Counted from the stretch's first letter, positions 1 through 10,250 are shown. The stretch is 64,000 bases of DNA from Halicephalobus mephisto (GCA_009193035.1 SWDT01000064.1:155718-219717), one strand, 5' to 3'. The notes: generated from the letters alone by a model not told the origin. Numbers and translations are program-made.

Positions 1-1483
1 TTGGAATTTCTGTCTCATCGGACCATTCATGACGTCACTGACAGCATCCGTCTGAAGTCTTCCAACATGTCTGTAAAATTGTCGTTTCATCAAACTTTGT
101 TTCGAAACTTTGTTAGATTCCAAAATTTTGTATTTCGACCAGTCATCTGTACTCCCAGATTTGAGGATATTGTACCAAGAAACATCAGCAGTAAGGCTTC
201 CGATCAGGTCCTCCATCTCGCCCCAGCAGGTCGTCGCATCGGACCACTGCTGATTGTCCACAAGATTCTGACATTCGGCAGCTTTGTTGTTCGCAGTTGT
301 CAGTTGATTGTCATCCAGATAAGACTAAAATCGCAGAAATTAATTCAAAATTATGATTTTCCAGAATCTAATTGAAGACTTTCAAGACTTTCAAAATCCC
401 ATATAACCCCTAGACCTTTGTGAAAGATTCCACAATATCCCATAATCTAGTGAAAGATCCTGAACTTTTCGAAGATCTGAAGAAATTTGTAGAATCTCTT
501 GAAAGATCCTGAACTTTTCGAAGATCTGAAGAAATTTGTAGAATTTTCTTAGAAGTTTGTGAAAACCTAGAATCTTTTAAGATTTAATGAAAAATCCCGA
601 AATCTAAAGTACACTTCTACGACTTTCCAGATTCTGATGCAAACTTCTGGAACTTCCAAGAATCTCATGAAAGTTTTTACGACTTTCTAGATTCTGGTAG
701 AAACTTCTGAAGCTTTCCAGATTCTCATGAGCTTTTAGAATTTTCTACAACTTCTGAAAACAACATCTAAAAGCAGTTCTAGGATATTCTCGAAATTTGA
801 AATATTTTCAGACTTATTTTTAATTTTTAAATAACGATTTAAGTCTATAAACTCACCACGGCATGGAGGTACGGTCCCCAAGTGTTGACAAAGTCCATGG
901 CGGATATCCAACTGTCCCCCAGGTGAACTCCGGCGAGATTGACATTGATCAAACCGTCATCAATAGCATCTTGAAGTTGTTTCGCAAATTCAGCACTCAT
1001 TTTTCCGCCGTAACTTTCACAAGTAATGTAGAATTCTCTTGTTTGATATTCTGGATGTTTTTTGAAAAAACCTTTAGCCCAAGTAACGAGATCTGCTCCG
1101 ATTTGTTTCACATTCGTCGTGAAAGCAGAAGCGTCTTCAACGTAACTGAATCCGGCTCCAACAGGATTATCCACAAAAACCAAATCAGCAAATTGTAACC
1201 AAGTATAATTTCTGTCGTTAAAATTAACATCTTTTGGTCCAAGTTCATCGAGATTTCCAAATCCAGTACTGTCACTTCCAGGACCTCCTTGAAGCCACAG
1301 TATCAAAGGCCGAGTGTTGTCGTTTTTAACAGTGAATAACCACCAAAAAGTATGAGCATATTGACGAACCTGAACGTAACCCCAATCTTCATCGTAAGAC
1401 AAAAGACCTCCAGGAGTTTGAACAGTTCCTTGTCCATCTACAGTAACCAAATATAACAAAACCAAAAACACAACCGACTTCAT
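1..1483 (-). CDS. SCPEP1-type serine carboxypeptidase (peptidase S10), 3' end cut by window
   Basis: Secreted or lysosomal serine carboxypeptidase of family S10, most like retinoid-inducible SCPEP1. Two exons are visible: 857-1483 and 1-324, joined in phase 0 by a 532-nt intron (donor GTGAGT, acceptor TTTTAG). A signal peptide covers residues 1 to about 17. The oxyanion-hole motif is GGPG (residues 66-69) and the nucleophile elbow is ESYGGK with Ser157. The second exon gives 108 more codons and runs off the left edge, so the Asp and His of the triad lie outside the window. I chose the Met at 1483 because it precedes a clean signal peptide. The intron holds a direct duplication near 440-545. 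S10 enzymes remove C-terminal residues; the substrate here is unknown. Confidence 0.88.
325..856 (-). repeat. Repeat-bearing intron of the S10 peptidase
   Basis: AT-rich intron with a tandem duplication of about 50 bp (about 440-545, sharing GATCCTGAACTTTTCGAAGA). After it come loose repeats of 'gattctggtagaaacttctg' type. The same TTCTGGAA/TTCTAGAA texture recurs in introns across the window. Confidence 0.6.
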
Positions 1484-1629
1484 TTTTGAGAAAATTGGTC
1501 AGTTCCGTTTTCGATTGAAAAAAAGTATGATTGACTTTTTGTACAGTTAAGATAAAAAAGACCAGTGTCCGATTTTTGGGACAGATAAGACTCAAACCTC
1601 GCCAGATAGAAACTCTAAAATCATCCAAA

Positions 1630-2320
1630 ATGACAAGGCCAGTTTACACAAGGGAACGATTTTATACAATTTTTTTTCAAAGATTTTTATCACGTTTTCC
1701 TTAAATAACTACTAATATGTTAGTATTACGATATTTTTCAATAAATAATCATTACCCTCAAGAAATTTTATATAATTTTGAAATTTTAGTTTTAACAAGA
1801 AATTACAACTGTCTTTAAATATGAGCAAAAGGTATTTGAAATATCGTAACCAGATCTGTAAATCCCGAATCTGGAACCAGAATCCAGAGTAGAAATTAGT
1901 TAACTTCAGAATCTGCCTTTAAAAATACCTTCGAAAATTAATGATTAAAAAAATGAAAAATTTCAACGAATATCATTAAAAAAACCAAATCAGTTCTAAT
2001 TCATCCAGTAAACATGAGATTTCAAAAACCAAAATTAATTCTAAAATTTGGAATTTCATAAATTCACTATATGAACTTCAGTAGATTTGGTTTTCTCCAA
2101 ACGATATCCACTTGAGATGTTTAATCTTTCTCAAACACTAACTTCTGAAGTCATATCCTAAGAGTAGATTCTGAAATCTACCAAAATTTGCTACCAATTC
2201 TGCTTTCACATCCCGAACCTAGAGACCCAGTCACCCTATTTAAATACTTTTTGTTCAAAGACCAGGATAATTGCAACTCTTGTGTTAAAACCAAAAAATC
2301 CCAAAATTATTTAGAATGAC
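1630..2320. other. Intergenic, AT-rich
   Basis: Space between the S10 peptidase start and the CDK5RAP3 stop, which are on the same strand about 840 nt apart. It presumably holds the peptidase promoter and the CDK5RAP3 3' end. No other gene, RNA or strong repeat was recognised. Confidence 0.5.
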
Positions 2321-2322
2321 TT

Positions 2323-4202
2323 TCAAGGCAAAACATTGTAAATCTCGCCGATGATGTTACATTCCCTGCCGTACTTCTTCCCTATATCTTTTTCGATTTC
2401 TTCTTTCAAGTAAATTAAGGCATTTGTCAAAAGTTCTACTTGTTTCCTCGTTTCCTGAGAAAGTTTAACCGAATCCTTCTGTTTCTGAACACATAGTTCT
2501 CCTAGCCTTTTATATTTTTGCTCTTGAAGTTTCATCTTTTCCAGGTCTTCAACCATTTTGTCAACATAGCTTAAATAAAACTCATTTAAAATTACTACAT
2601 CAAATCCTTACCTTGGATCACTTCTTGCTTTCAATAATTTTTTCATTTGACTATTATTGAACTCCTTTAAAATGATTTCTGTTCTTTCCTTCCATCTCAT
2701 TATCATCTCCGGAGACACTGATGCAAGGCTCTGTGCCCTTTTGTCATAAGCACTCAAATAAACAGCTGTTGGATCTTCTTCCGTTTCTTCTCGATAACGG
2801 AAAAGAAGAAAAGTCATCAATTCATCGAGCTCAAAATAGAACTGCTGTAAAGATCGAGGATGTTCTAGTACAGTCAAGGCAAATTCCCCTCTGGCAATTC
2901 CGTCCACAACAACACCAGTGTCATCTCCAACAACTTCAATTTTGAAATCATCGTCTCCGAAATCAATTTCTCCAAAATCTATTCCACCATCGTCGCCAAA
3001 ATCGATTTCGTCATCTTTTTTCGCATCTTCGTGATACTCCAAATCGATCCTTTCCACCGAAGTCGGGGGTTTTTTGTTTATGAATTCATAGTAAGTGAAG
3101 CATCCTTTCTCCAGCAAGTCCTTAATGAAAGGAAGAACAGCAAATTCGTCTGATTCACCACTGAAATTACAACAGTAATGATGTACTGTTGCAAAAAGGA
3201 AAAACAAGAATTATTACAGAATCATTTTTAGATAAGTTTAAAACGTTCGACAATTTCTAATTTCATATATGGATTGTAAAAAGTTCAATTAAATTTTGGA
3301 AGATTCTCGATTTACAGGATTTTAGAAACATCTGTTGAATTCCAAGTTTTTGAAGATTCCTACAGAACTTTAGAGATTTTGAAAAACTTCAACTAGACTC
3401 TGGAAGATTTTAGAAATGACTATAGAATCTTAGAATCTTGATGGATTCCAATTTTGGTCAAATAAAAAAGTAATAAACATACGCGACGTGTTGATTGTAT
3501 CCGTCGTAATATTCAATGGCAGGTTTCAGTTCAGCAACAGCAGCAAGGATTCTGTCAAGAAATACGGGGATATCTTTTGTCAGTTCTATTATTTCTTTTC
3601 TAAAATTTTCACCATTGATCCTCATCCTGGCCAGTTCGGTCTGGTAAGCAGCGTTGGCAGAAATGGCTTGTTTGGCGTATTCTGCTTGTTTTTGAACAGC
3701 ATCTTCATAGCCATGTTCGCCTTTGGCGATCTGTCGATTAGCAGCGGGAATTTCGTAATGGACCAATCTCTGCATCAACTGAGCGGCTTCGGCTAGATAA
3801 GCATTATCTTTTTCGTAAAGTTGGACAATCTCTTTCCAGTCCTTCATTCTTTGAGACGAATAACTTCCGAATATATTTCTGGTGTCTTTTTCGGTCTCTT
3901 TGAGGATTTCAATGATTTCCTTACAGTGGAAGTAATGGATAACTAAAAACTTCATATATAAACTACAGTATTAACCAAAACGCACAAGAACCAGCCAGTA
4001 ATTGGAGGATTCTGTCGTTCTCCGGCATGTCTTTTATCGCTTCTCCGATTTTTTTCCTTATTTCTGTCAAGTCCACGTCGGCTTTGCAGTGCCGTCGAGA
4101 AACCAGCCAATCTGAAAACCGAACAAACAATAAAAACCCATATAAAATAAACAACTTACTTAGTAATTTCGTACTGTGGATGTCGATAGGTAATGAATCC
4201 AT
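2323..4202 (-). CDS. CDK5RAP3: CDK5RAP3 (C53/LZAP) UFM1-ligase adaptor
   Basis: Orthologue of CDK5RAP3, a partner of the UFL1-DDRGK1 UFM1 ligase at the ER and ribosome. Exons on the minus strand: 4160-4202, 3986-4111, 3483-3942, 2612-3160 and 2323-2569. The phases close to 474 residues plus stop, and the introns are 48, 43, 322 and 42 nt. The N-terminus MDSLPIDIHSTKLL and the following DWLV/RRH region are family hallmarks, as are IHYFHC and FGSYSSQRMKDW. An acidic central stretch repeats IDFGDD/IDFGE, matching the disordered region where vertebrate C53 carries its shuffled UFM1/ATG8-interacting motifs. The C-terminal third is a coiled coil ending in a GKKYGREC-like segment close to the vertebrate end. 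The intron 2 donor GTGCGT was chosen because it restores SFIHYFHC. The sequence gives strong family identity; the pathway role is inherited from the family. Confidence 0.93.
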
Positions 4203-5030
4203 GTTCGAAAAATTATAAATAAACTTTTTAAAAAAAAAACAAAAAAAACGAAAATGAACAACACGAAAGAAATAACATTCGTCACACAACGCCAAAAACG
4301 ATCGAACTTTAAAAGTTAATTTTTTATTTTTATTAATAAATTTGAAAAACTTTATTTATTAACTACAACATATTAAAAATTAGTTGTTAAAATTGTAATT
4401 TTTCTGTTTTAAAAGTAGAATTATGGTTATTTTGTAAATTTCATTGTTTAAATAAAAATAATTTTAATAAAAATAGATTTTTCAAAGTAAAATATAGCTA
4501 ATATTATAACTTATCAGATATATTTAGAATACTTTATATATTTTTACTGTATGGTTTTAAGAAAAAATGATAAAATAAATTTATAAAGTTTCATATATCA
4601 TGCGCGTCGGTTTTCAGAATATTCATTTTAGAATTTTTAATTTTCTACTTTAATTTGACTAATTTTAATAATTTCTTTTGTAAATAAATGTGTTTTTATG
4701 TTAATGAAAGTTATTTAATAGATTTTTAAAAGTGATAAAAATTATGAAAAAAGTTTTACTTGCTCAAAGTTTCGATCATTTTAGAATTTTTAATTTTCTA
4801 CTTTAATTTGACTAATTTTAATAATTTTGCATAATTAATTACATTTGTAGCTTTATTCTAACTATCTACTTATTTTTCTGTAAAAATATAAAAATCAACA
4901 TTTATGAAATTTCTAAGTTATCTTGACACAGAAGAATATTCAACAAACTTAAACTACAAATTTTGAATATTTTTTGGGATGTCTTAATTTGATGTGAAAC
5001 TTAGGTTAAAAATATAATTGGATTAAGGTT
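4203..5030. other. AT-rich intergenic stretch
   Basis: No gene seen. A sequence of about 45 nt ending in 'ctaattttaataattt' occurs twice (about 4625-4675 and 4783-4827), a small direct duplication. Upstream flank of CDK5RAP3. Confidence 0.5.
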
Positions 5031-5074
5031 AATTTTGTCAATTGAGGATCTGCATACATCCATCTTGTCGACAG

Positions 5075-5180
5075 AGCCGAAAACAAAAAGGAGCGATAGA
5101 AAAGAAGAGAGAGAAAAGAAGAGAGATAAAAGGAGAGAGAGAAAAAAGAGAGAGAAGAAGAGAGAGAGAAAACCAAATAA
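5075..5180 (+). repeat. Purine-rich GA/GAAA microsatellite
   Basis: About 100 nt of nearly pure purine (agag/aaaag units) on the plus strand. It creates accidental Lys/Arg/Glu-rich and Ser/Leu-rich open frames on the two strands. I do not treat either as a gene. Confidence 0.75.
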
Positions 5181-5269
5181 ATACGTGTTTCATGCTCATG
5201 TAAAAGAGGAAAATTTGAGCAAGAGAGGTCCTGCAACGAAAAGAAGAAAATGCGGACACAAAAGTTTTT

Positions 5270-5940
5270 AAATTTTCCGTTGTTGTTATCATTTTTTGAA
5301 AGAAATTATTTATAATCGTCAGTAATCTTTTGCGAAACTCAATATCTGGTTTCAGCCAGCGTGACAGAAGGTATAAACTTCGTAAATCTCTTAACAATTT
5401 CGAACTTCTTTGAGACATGTGGAAATCGACAAAAATCATCCAGGAAACTTTCTCATGACAGAAAAGCAAATGCGAAGGTGTTCTTGAAGTTTCCTCAGTC
5501 ACCCCGTGCTATTCTTCGATTGATTCGATTTTTTGATTTATCTTGGGTAATCCTGGATATTTGATTTTTATTTTTTTTCTATCTTTGAAAATTAATAATG
5601 TTCGAATTCTGAATATAATAGCACTAAAAAGTTCGATTATTTTAAATTAAAAATTTATTTAAATTTTTATCGACTTTGGTTTTTTATATCTACAGTATGG
5701 CATCTAGAACACTAATTTATTGTAAAAATTTATTTTTTATATACAAATTTCATAAATCGTAATATAAAATCTGAAAATAAATTTTACTACGAATTTTTAA
5801 AATTTCGGAATTTTTGAGTTTATTTTAGAACTTTCATTCAATTCTGAAAGTTCCAATAAAATTCTATTAAAATTAAAAAGAGATATTTATTATAAAATTC
5901 TGGATTCAAATTCCTGGGATCTTCTAAGAGAAAAATTTCG
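5270..5940. other. Intergenic, no gene recognised
   Basis: Moderately AT-rich DNA. Short open frames on both strands near 5360-5560 overlap each other and show no recognisable domain. Confidence 0.35.
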
Positions 5941-5944
5941 ACTG

Positions 5945-6260
5945 TGTAGTATGGGTCTTCGGGACTGCGTAGAATGTTAAATATTCAATGATAGTTACAC
6001 GGTTCTGGGGCTTGGCAGAGGATTGAGGTTCCTACTTGTTGGATTGCACACAATCTATTTGAATGCAAGCCATACAGCGTTGATCCCGAAGGGAAATATC
6101 CTGAGGACCAACGAAAGACGTACGATTGCGGGTCGGTGATTTTTTTAAGATTGCGCAATATTTTTGATAGAGTTGTGATATATCTCGTGCCTTGGCCCCA
6201 TAAAGTTGTTTCTACATATTTCTCGTCTACATGAGGATCCGAATTCCCCAGCTACTCTCC
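5945..6260 (+). other. GC-richer unassigned island, possible structured RNA
   Basis: About 300 nt with clearly higher GC than both flanks and no sustained open frame. It holds a small potential hairpin (gtcttcgggac) near 5950 and the segment 'gaccaacgaaagacgtacg' near 6108. It looked more like a non-coding RNA gene or fragment than protein-coding DNA. I could not match it by eye to tRNA, 5S, U1-U6, SL RNA, 7SL, RNase P or MRP. Strand and boundaries are uncertain. Confidence 0.25.
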
Positions 6261-6299
6261 AACAGATATAATTTTATTGAATATGTGATTTTCTTACTT

Positions 6300-6420
6300 T
6301 CCTAAGGGAATTCATTTATTTGAAAAAAAAGAAATAAAAATCATGAAATTATTTGAAAGGAAAGTTATTTGAAACAAAAAAAGAAATAAAAATCATGAAA
6401 TTATTTGGAAGAAAAAATTC
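6300..6420 (+). repeat. Direct duplication 'aaataaaaatcatgaaattat'
   Basis: A segment of about 45 nt built on aagaaataaaaatcatgaaa is repeated twice back to back just before the virus-like relic. Confidence 0.6.
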
Positions 6421-6479
6421 AAATACAACAAAATTTACTATAACTTACAAATACTTCTTCATTATAAATCCGCTTTTTA

Positions 6480-6869
6480 TTATAGTATGAATTTAACTTG
6501 TGATACTTCTTTCAAATCCAATTCAATATAAATGTTAATGGTGTTAAAATCAATCAAATTATTGTCAATATCCACTAATTTTAAATTTATTTTATTTGGT
6601 CTGTTAGTTACTTCATAGTAAATAATATTTCTTGGTTCTATTTCTATTTTATCATTCGGTCTAAATCTATAGATTGAATTAAAAATATTTTTATTAACAT
6701 AGCAATCCTCAATTAAATTACAAGTAATAAAAATATTATTAATGCTGTTGGTATTAATCGAGCAAGAGTTCGAGGAAGTCGATTTACTATTATTATTTTG
6801 ATCATTTTTATTTATTTTACGCTTAATTTCTAAATAACCATCTATTTTACAACTCCTATTTTGTACTTC
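6480..6869 (-). pseudogene. DNA-virus / Polinton-like structural protein fragment (tentative)
   Basis: An open minus-strand stretch of about 129 codons, bounded by stops and with no Met codon, so it is a fragment or an internal exon. Its last 40 or so residues pattern as a beta-rich segment, with two N-P-R/N-R-P turns, a conserved-looking KLVDIDNNLIDFNT core and a terminal LDLKEV strand. This resembles, from memory, a protein found in Polinton/Maverick or adintovirus-like elements of invertebrates ('D-x-D/N-G-x-L-I-D-F-x' pattern). The family name is uncertain. It probably marks an old integrated viral or Polinton element. No intact replication gene was seen beside it. Confidence 0.3.
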
Positions 6870-7084
6870 TTACGTAAAAACTCCTTTGGAAATGAATACT
6901 CAAAAGTTAAATTATTGGATCTTAGTTGTAAAATGAAAACTGTCATTTATTAATCAAGGATTTTTATATTTATTTTTTCTCTAAAGTAAAATATATAACA
7001 TAATTTCTCGCAGTTGTCGACGAATTCTTTTCTCGTTTCAATGAAATAATGCCCCTAGGCAAAGACTGGCGAATTACAAGACAA

Positions 7085-7160
7085 AAAAGGAGGTGTCTTA
7101 AGGAAACGTAAAAAATATTTCTGCGAACACAGTATCATTATGCACAAATAAGACACCTCG
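7085..7160. repeat. Short inverted repeat AGGTGTCTTA / TAAGACACCT
   Basis: A 10-nt inverted repeat at about 7091-7100 and 7150-7158 lies just outside the left end of the Merlin element. It may be a hairpin or the edge of another small transposon. Confidence 0.4.
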
Positions 7161-7171
7161 AAAAAATGAAG

Positions 7172-8240
7172 GGTTCTTTCCTATTATCGGCACTACCAAT
7201 AAAAAAAAGTATTTTTTTTGTTTTTCTTCTTTCTTTTTCTTATAAATTATTATTTTTCTCGTTTTTAAGATGAATTTGTTCAGTTTGCCAACTACTAAAG
7301 AAATACCTGCCCAGTTTTTGCAAGATACAGGAGCGCTTCCTAGTGAGCGCGTCTGTCAGAATGGTCACGAAGTGAAGCTCTATTTTGGTGAGAGAGTTTT
7401 CTGGAAGTGCAATGTCAAGGACTGCCAAAAGAAGGTTAATATGCGTGTTGGTAATGGGTTTATAAGTACTCTTTTATCGTTTGTGACTGCTTTTCGCTTC
7501 TTTTACTGTTGGGCTTACAAGATGATATCCATTGAGTAGTGCGGACGTGAGCTTGAGATGAATAAGAATACTGTTGTTGATTGGTGTAATTTTATGAGAG
7601 AGACTTGTGCAGAGTATCTCAGTCAACGTCAAACACAAAAGATTGGTGGCGAAGGCAAGATTGTCGAGGTTGATGAAAGCATGTTTAGTAAGCGTAAAAA
7701 CAACTCTGGTCGAGTTCTTCCACAACAATGAATATTCGGTGGTGTTTGTCATGAGACTCGTGAGTGTTTCTTACTGAAGGTTCCTGATAGGAGTGCATCA
7801 ACACTGCTGACAGTTATCTAAGCCAACTTTGAGGAGGATTCCATCATTTACTCTGATTGTTGGCCTGGCTACAGAACAGAAGAGTTGAAGGAAGCTGGTT
7901 ACGAACATTTCCGTGTAAACCATCACTATAATTTCGTTGATCCTGATACAGAAGTTCATACTCAAGCTGTTGATCGTATGTAGGAATCTGCCAAGTGGCG
8001 TAGCAAAAAGTATTGTGGCACAGCTCGCCACCATCTTGAATCATATTTGACAGAGTTCATTTGGCATCAATTAATCAAGGAGCGCGGTAGTGTCTTTGAA
8101 TCATTGCTGAATACTATTAATGGATTCTGGCCTCTAGAAATTCAATATTAAGTAGAGTTTTAGTTCTTTTGTCTAAATAAATTCTATTATTCAACCTAAT
8201 TCAATTTTTTTATTGGTAGTTCCGATAACAAGAAAGAACC
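7172..8240 (+). mobile_element. Merlin-type (IS1016/IS1595-like) DNA transposon, non-autonomous by decay
   Basis: A 1,069-bp element bounded by TIRs of about 36 bp. The left end begins GGTTCTTTC and continues with TTATCGG, ACTACCAATAAAAAAA. The right end is its reverse complement with about four mismatches. The single coding region inside is a Merlin/IS1595 transposase. Flanking octamers (aaatgaag and aaatagat) agree only partly, so the target duplication has decayed or I have the edge off by a base. Both ends are preserved, so the copy is complete in length but dead in coding. Confidence 0.85.
7270..8151 (+). pseudogene. Merlin transposase with four in-frame stops
   Basis: A single continuous frame of 293 codons with no frameshift, interrupted by TAG (7537), TGA (7729), TAA (7819) and TAG (7981). 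The N-terminus has a zinc-ribbon-like CQNGH...WKCNVKDC pattern. The DDE core shows VDES (first Asp) and YSDCWPGY (second Asp). At the third acidic position an Asp stands where Glu is usual (HTQAVDRM). Two of the stops fall where the family usually has Trp (before IFGG, and after VDRM). All four are explained by single G:C to A:T transitions. Transposition by this copy is not possible without readthrough. Confidence 0.85.
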
Positions 8241-8635
8241 AAATAGATAAATTGCTGAACAACTGATATAAAAATTATCGGTGTTAAATATTAACTTTAA
8301 TCTATCATTGATTTGAATTGTGAATAAATGATAAAATTAAAAGGACTCTTTTTTATTTACACTTTGTTTTGAAAAAAATTTACACAAGAGTGTTCTATCG
8401 ATTACAAATCTACCGATCGAAATAATCTTTTTGATCATGTAATACTTTTTCTTTTATTTTAATCTTGTAATTTGATCTGAAGGATTAAAACATTTCATGA
8501 GGAAAATTATTCGCTGCATAGGAACAGGCTGTCTCAATTCTATTGTAATAAAAGGAAAGGCAGTTCAAGTCATCAGATCTACTAACGACACTCCACCTAC
8601 TTTCAAGATCTTAAGTTGAAGAACGAGCTGCCCAA
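8241..8635. other. Non-coding flank between Merlin and the IRG-like gene
   Basis: AT-rich with no open frame of interest. It contains the distal promoter of the IRG-like gene. Confidence 0.45.
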
Positions 8636-8639
8636 ACTA

Positions 8640-8650
8640 ATATAAAAAGG
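8640..8650 (+). promoter_or_regulatory. Candidate TATA box of the IRG-like gene
   Basis: TATAAAAAGG lies about 160 nt upstream of the start codon and about 100 nt before a putative 5'UTR intron (8741-8791, donor GTAAGT, acceptor TTTATAG). Spacing fits a short leader. An ATG upstream of that intron (about 8727) would open a short uORF overlapping the main start. Confidence 0.45.
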
Positions 8651-8801
8651 TTCACCAACTTGCTAAATTGTCATTTACAGCTTCGCTGTTTTTCTGCATA
8701 TTTCTACATCGCAACACACATTTGAATGTTTCGAAATTATGTAAGTTTTTTACTCCTATCTATTCTAAGAGATTATTAATCTTATTTATAGATAATCCGA
8801 G

Positions 8802-10250
8802 ATGGCTGAAGAACAACAAAATTTTTCTGGGATAAGTAAAGAAGAACGAAGAGAAATCCAAGAATTGTATGAGAAGGGGGATGTAGAAGCGCTTAGAGAA
8901 TATTTTGGAAGAAGAGTTAATGGGTGGAGAAAAATACCTCTCAATATTGGAATAACTGGAGGCACTGGCACGGGCAAGTCCAGCTTCATCAATACAATGA
9001 GAGGTCTAAAAGCTAACAGTAGAGAGGCTGCTAAAGTTGGTACAAGGGAAACTACTACAGAACCAACACCATATCCACATCCGGAAAATCAACTGATAAA
9101 ATTTTGGGATCTACCTGGAGTAGGAACCCCAAATTTTACTAGAGATAAATATCTTGAAAGGATTAGTTTTAATGAATATGACTTCTTTCTGATCATAACA
9201 TGTGGTCGATTCACAGAAAATGATAAATGGTTGGCACAAGAAGTCGATGAAAGGAGAAAAAAGTTCTTTTTTGTTCGAACCAAGATTCATACTGATATGG
9301 AGAATGATAGAGATGATCATCCAGATACTCACACGATAGAAGATGCATTGAATGAAATACGAAACGATATAAGAGAGAATCTTGGGAATTTGTATGATGA
9401 CAGAAAAGTATTTCTGATTGATAATAAGAAACCCATGATGTATGATTTTGATAAATTGCATCAGCGGATTAGCGACGATCTTCCAACATTTCAGCGAGAA
9501 GCCTTCGTCTTATCGACTAATATTCTGAGTGAAGAAACAGTAAAACGCAAAGTTACGATTCTGCGAAATAAAATCCCAGACATTTGTCGTTGGATAGCAT
9601 ATACTGCAGCTGGAAAAACTGCAATTAAAACTGTAGCTGTAGGAGCTACAGGTATAGGTGGCGCAGCTATAAGAGCTTTGCATATTGCAGTAAAAGCGCC
9701 TCTTATAGCAATGGAATTTTTGGTCGCTGGGGCCCATCTGGAAACTAAAGAAGAGTACTTCGATGCAGGATATGATGTAGATGATTTTCCAGAATTTAAA
9801 TTTCACTTTTGGAATGATATGCTAGAAAAAAATAGAGCTATAAAAGATGACGTTGCAGAAATTATGAGAAATATCTCTGATCATATTGGAGGCGATGAAA
9901 CATTTATTTTAGAGCAAAATAAGAATTACTTTAAAAACCTTGGCCTTGATGATGAATCTTTAGATAGAACAGCAGAAATAATGAGATGTGACGCAACTTT
10001 CCTTCATAATATTGTGGCCCAACATAGGGATCAACTTCTGACTATTGAGGGTATTCAACAAATCATTGGAGATATACCAAGATCTACTGCAGAACAAGTA
10101 GCTTCTCGTATCCCAATTTTGAATTCCATAACAGCAGGCAAAACGTCGTCTACAACAATTCCCATGTCTTTAAACAAAATATTAACAATAATGGAAGGAA
10201 TAGCGATATCTGTATTGCGAGCTGCAGTTGAGAATGGAGATTTAAATTGA
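8802..10250 (+). CDS. Immunity-related GTPase (IRG/IIGP)-like protein
   Basis: A 482-residue dynamin-like GTPase of the interferon-inducible (IRG) type, in one uninterrupted exon. Motifs: short N-terminal helix, G1 GGTGTGKS (53-60), G3 DLPGVG (103-108), and the IRG-typical VRTK segment (158-161). The G4 motif reads TKIH where TKxD is usual, so the guanine-specificity Asp is replaced by His or lies shifted. After this come the family's VFLIDNKK...YDFDKL and SDDLP signatures, then an alanine-rich hydrophobic helix pair around residues 265-310 and a helical C-terminal domain. IRGs in vertebrates act on pathogen-containing membranes; a defence role here is inference. Unlike most neighbours it has no coding intron, and it sits between Merlin and Harbinger relics. 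The reading frame is intact, suggesting recent acquisition or selection. Confidence 0.85.
   Translation: MAEEQQNFSGISKEERREIQELYEKGDVEALREYFGRRVNGWRKIPLNIGITGGTGTGKSSFINTMRGLKANSREAAKVGTRETTTEPTPYPHPENQLIKFWDLPGVGTPNFTRDKYLERISFNEYDFFLIITCGRFTENDKWLAQEVDERRKKFFFVRTKIHTDMENDRDDHPDTHTIEDALNEIRNDIRENLGNLYDDRKVFLIDNKKPMMYDFDKLHQRISDDLPTFQREAFVLSTNILSEETVKRKVTILRNKIPDICRWIAYTAAGKTAIKTVAVGATGIGGAAIRALHIAVKAPLIAMEFLVAGAHLETKEEYFDAGYDVDDFPEFKFHFWNDMLEKNRAIKDDVAEIMRNISDHIGGDETFILEQNKNYFKNLGLDDESLDRTAEIMRCDATFLHNIVAQHRDQLLTIEGIQQIIGDIPRSTAEQVASRIPILNSITAGKTSSTTIPMSLNKILTIMEGIAISVLRAAVENGDLN

Noticed and set aside
1..375. Plus-strand open frame from the first base
   Set aside because: It is the antisense of the S10 peptidase exon 1-324.
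5035..5502. Lys/Arg/Glu-rich plus-strand frame and Ser/Leu-rich minus-strand frames
   Set aside because: They come from the purine-rich microsatellite and have no domain or splice support.
6180..6240. Word acatgaggatc resembling an MS2-type hairpin
   Set aside because: The match is a few bases only, with no phage or related context. Chance.
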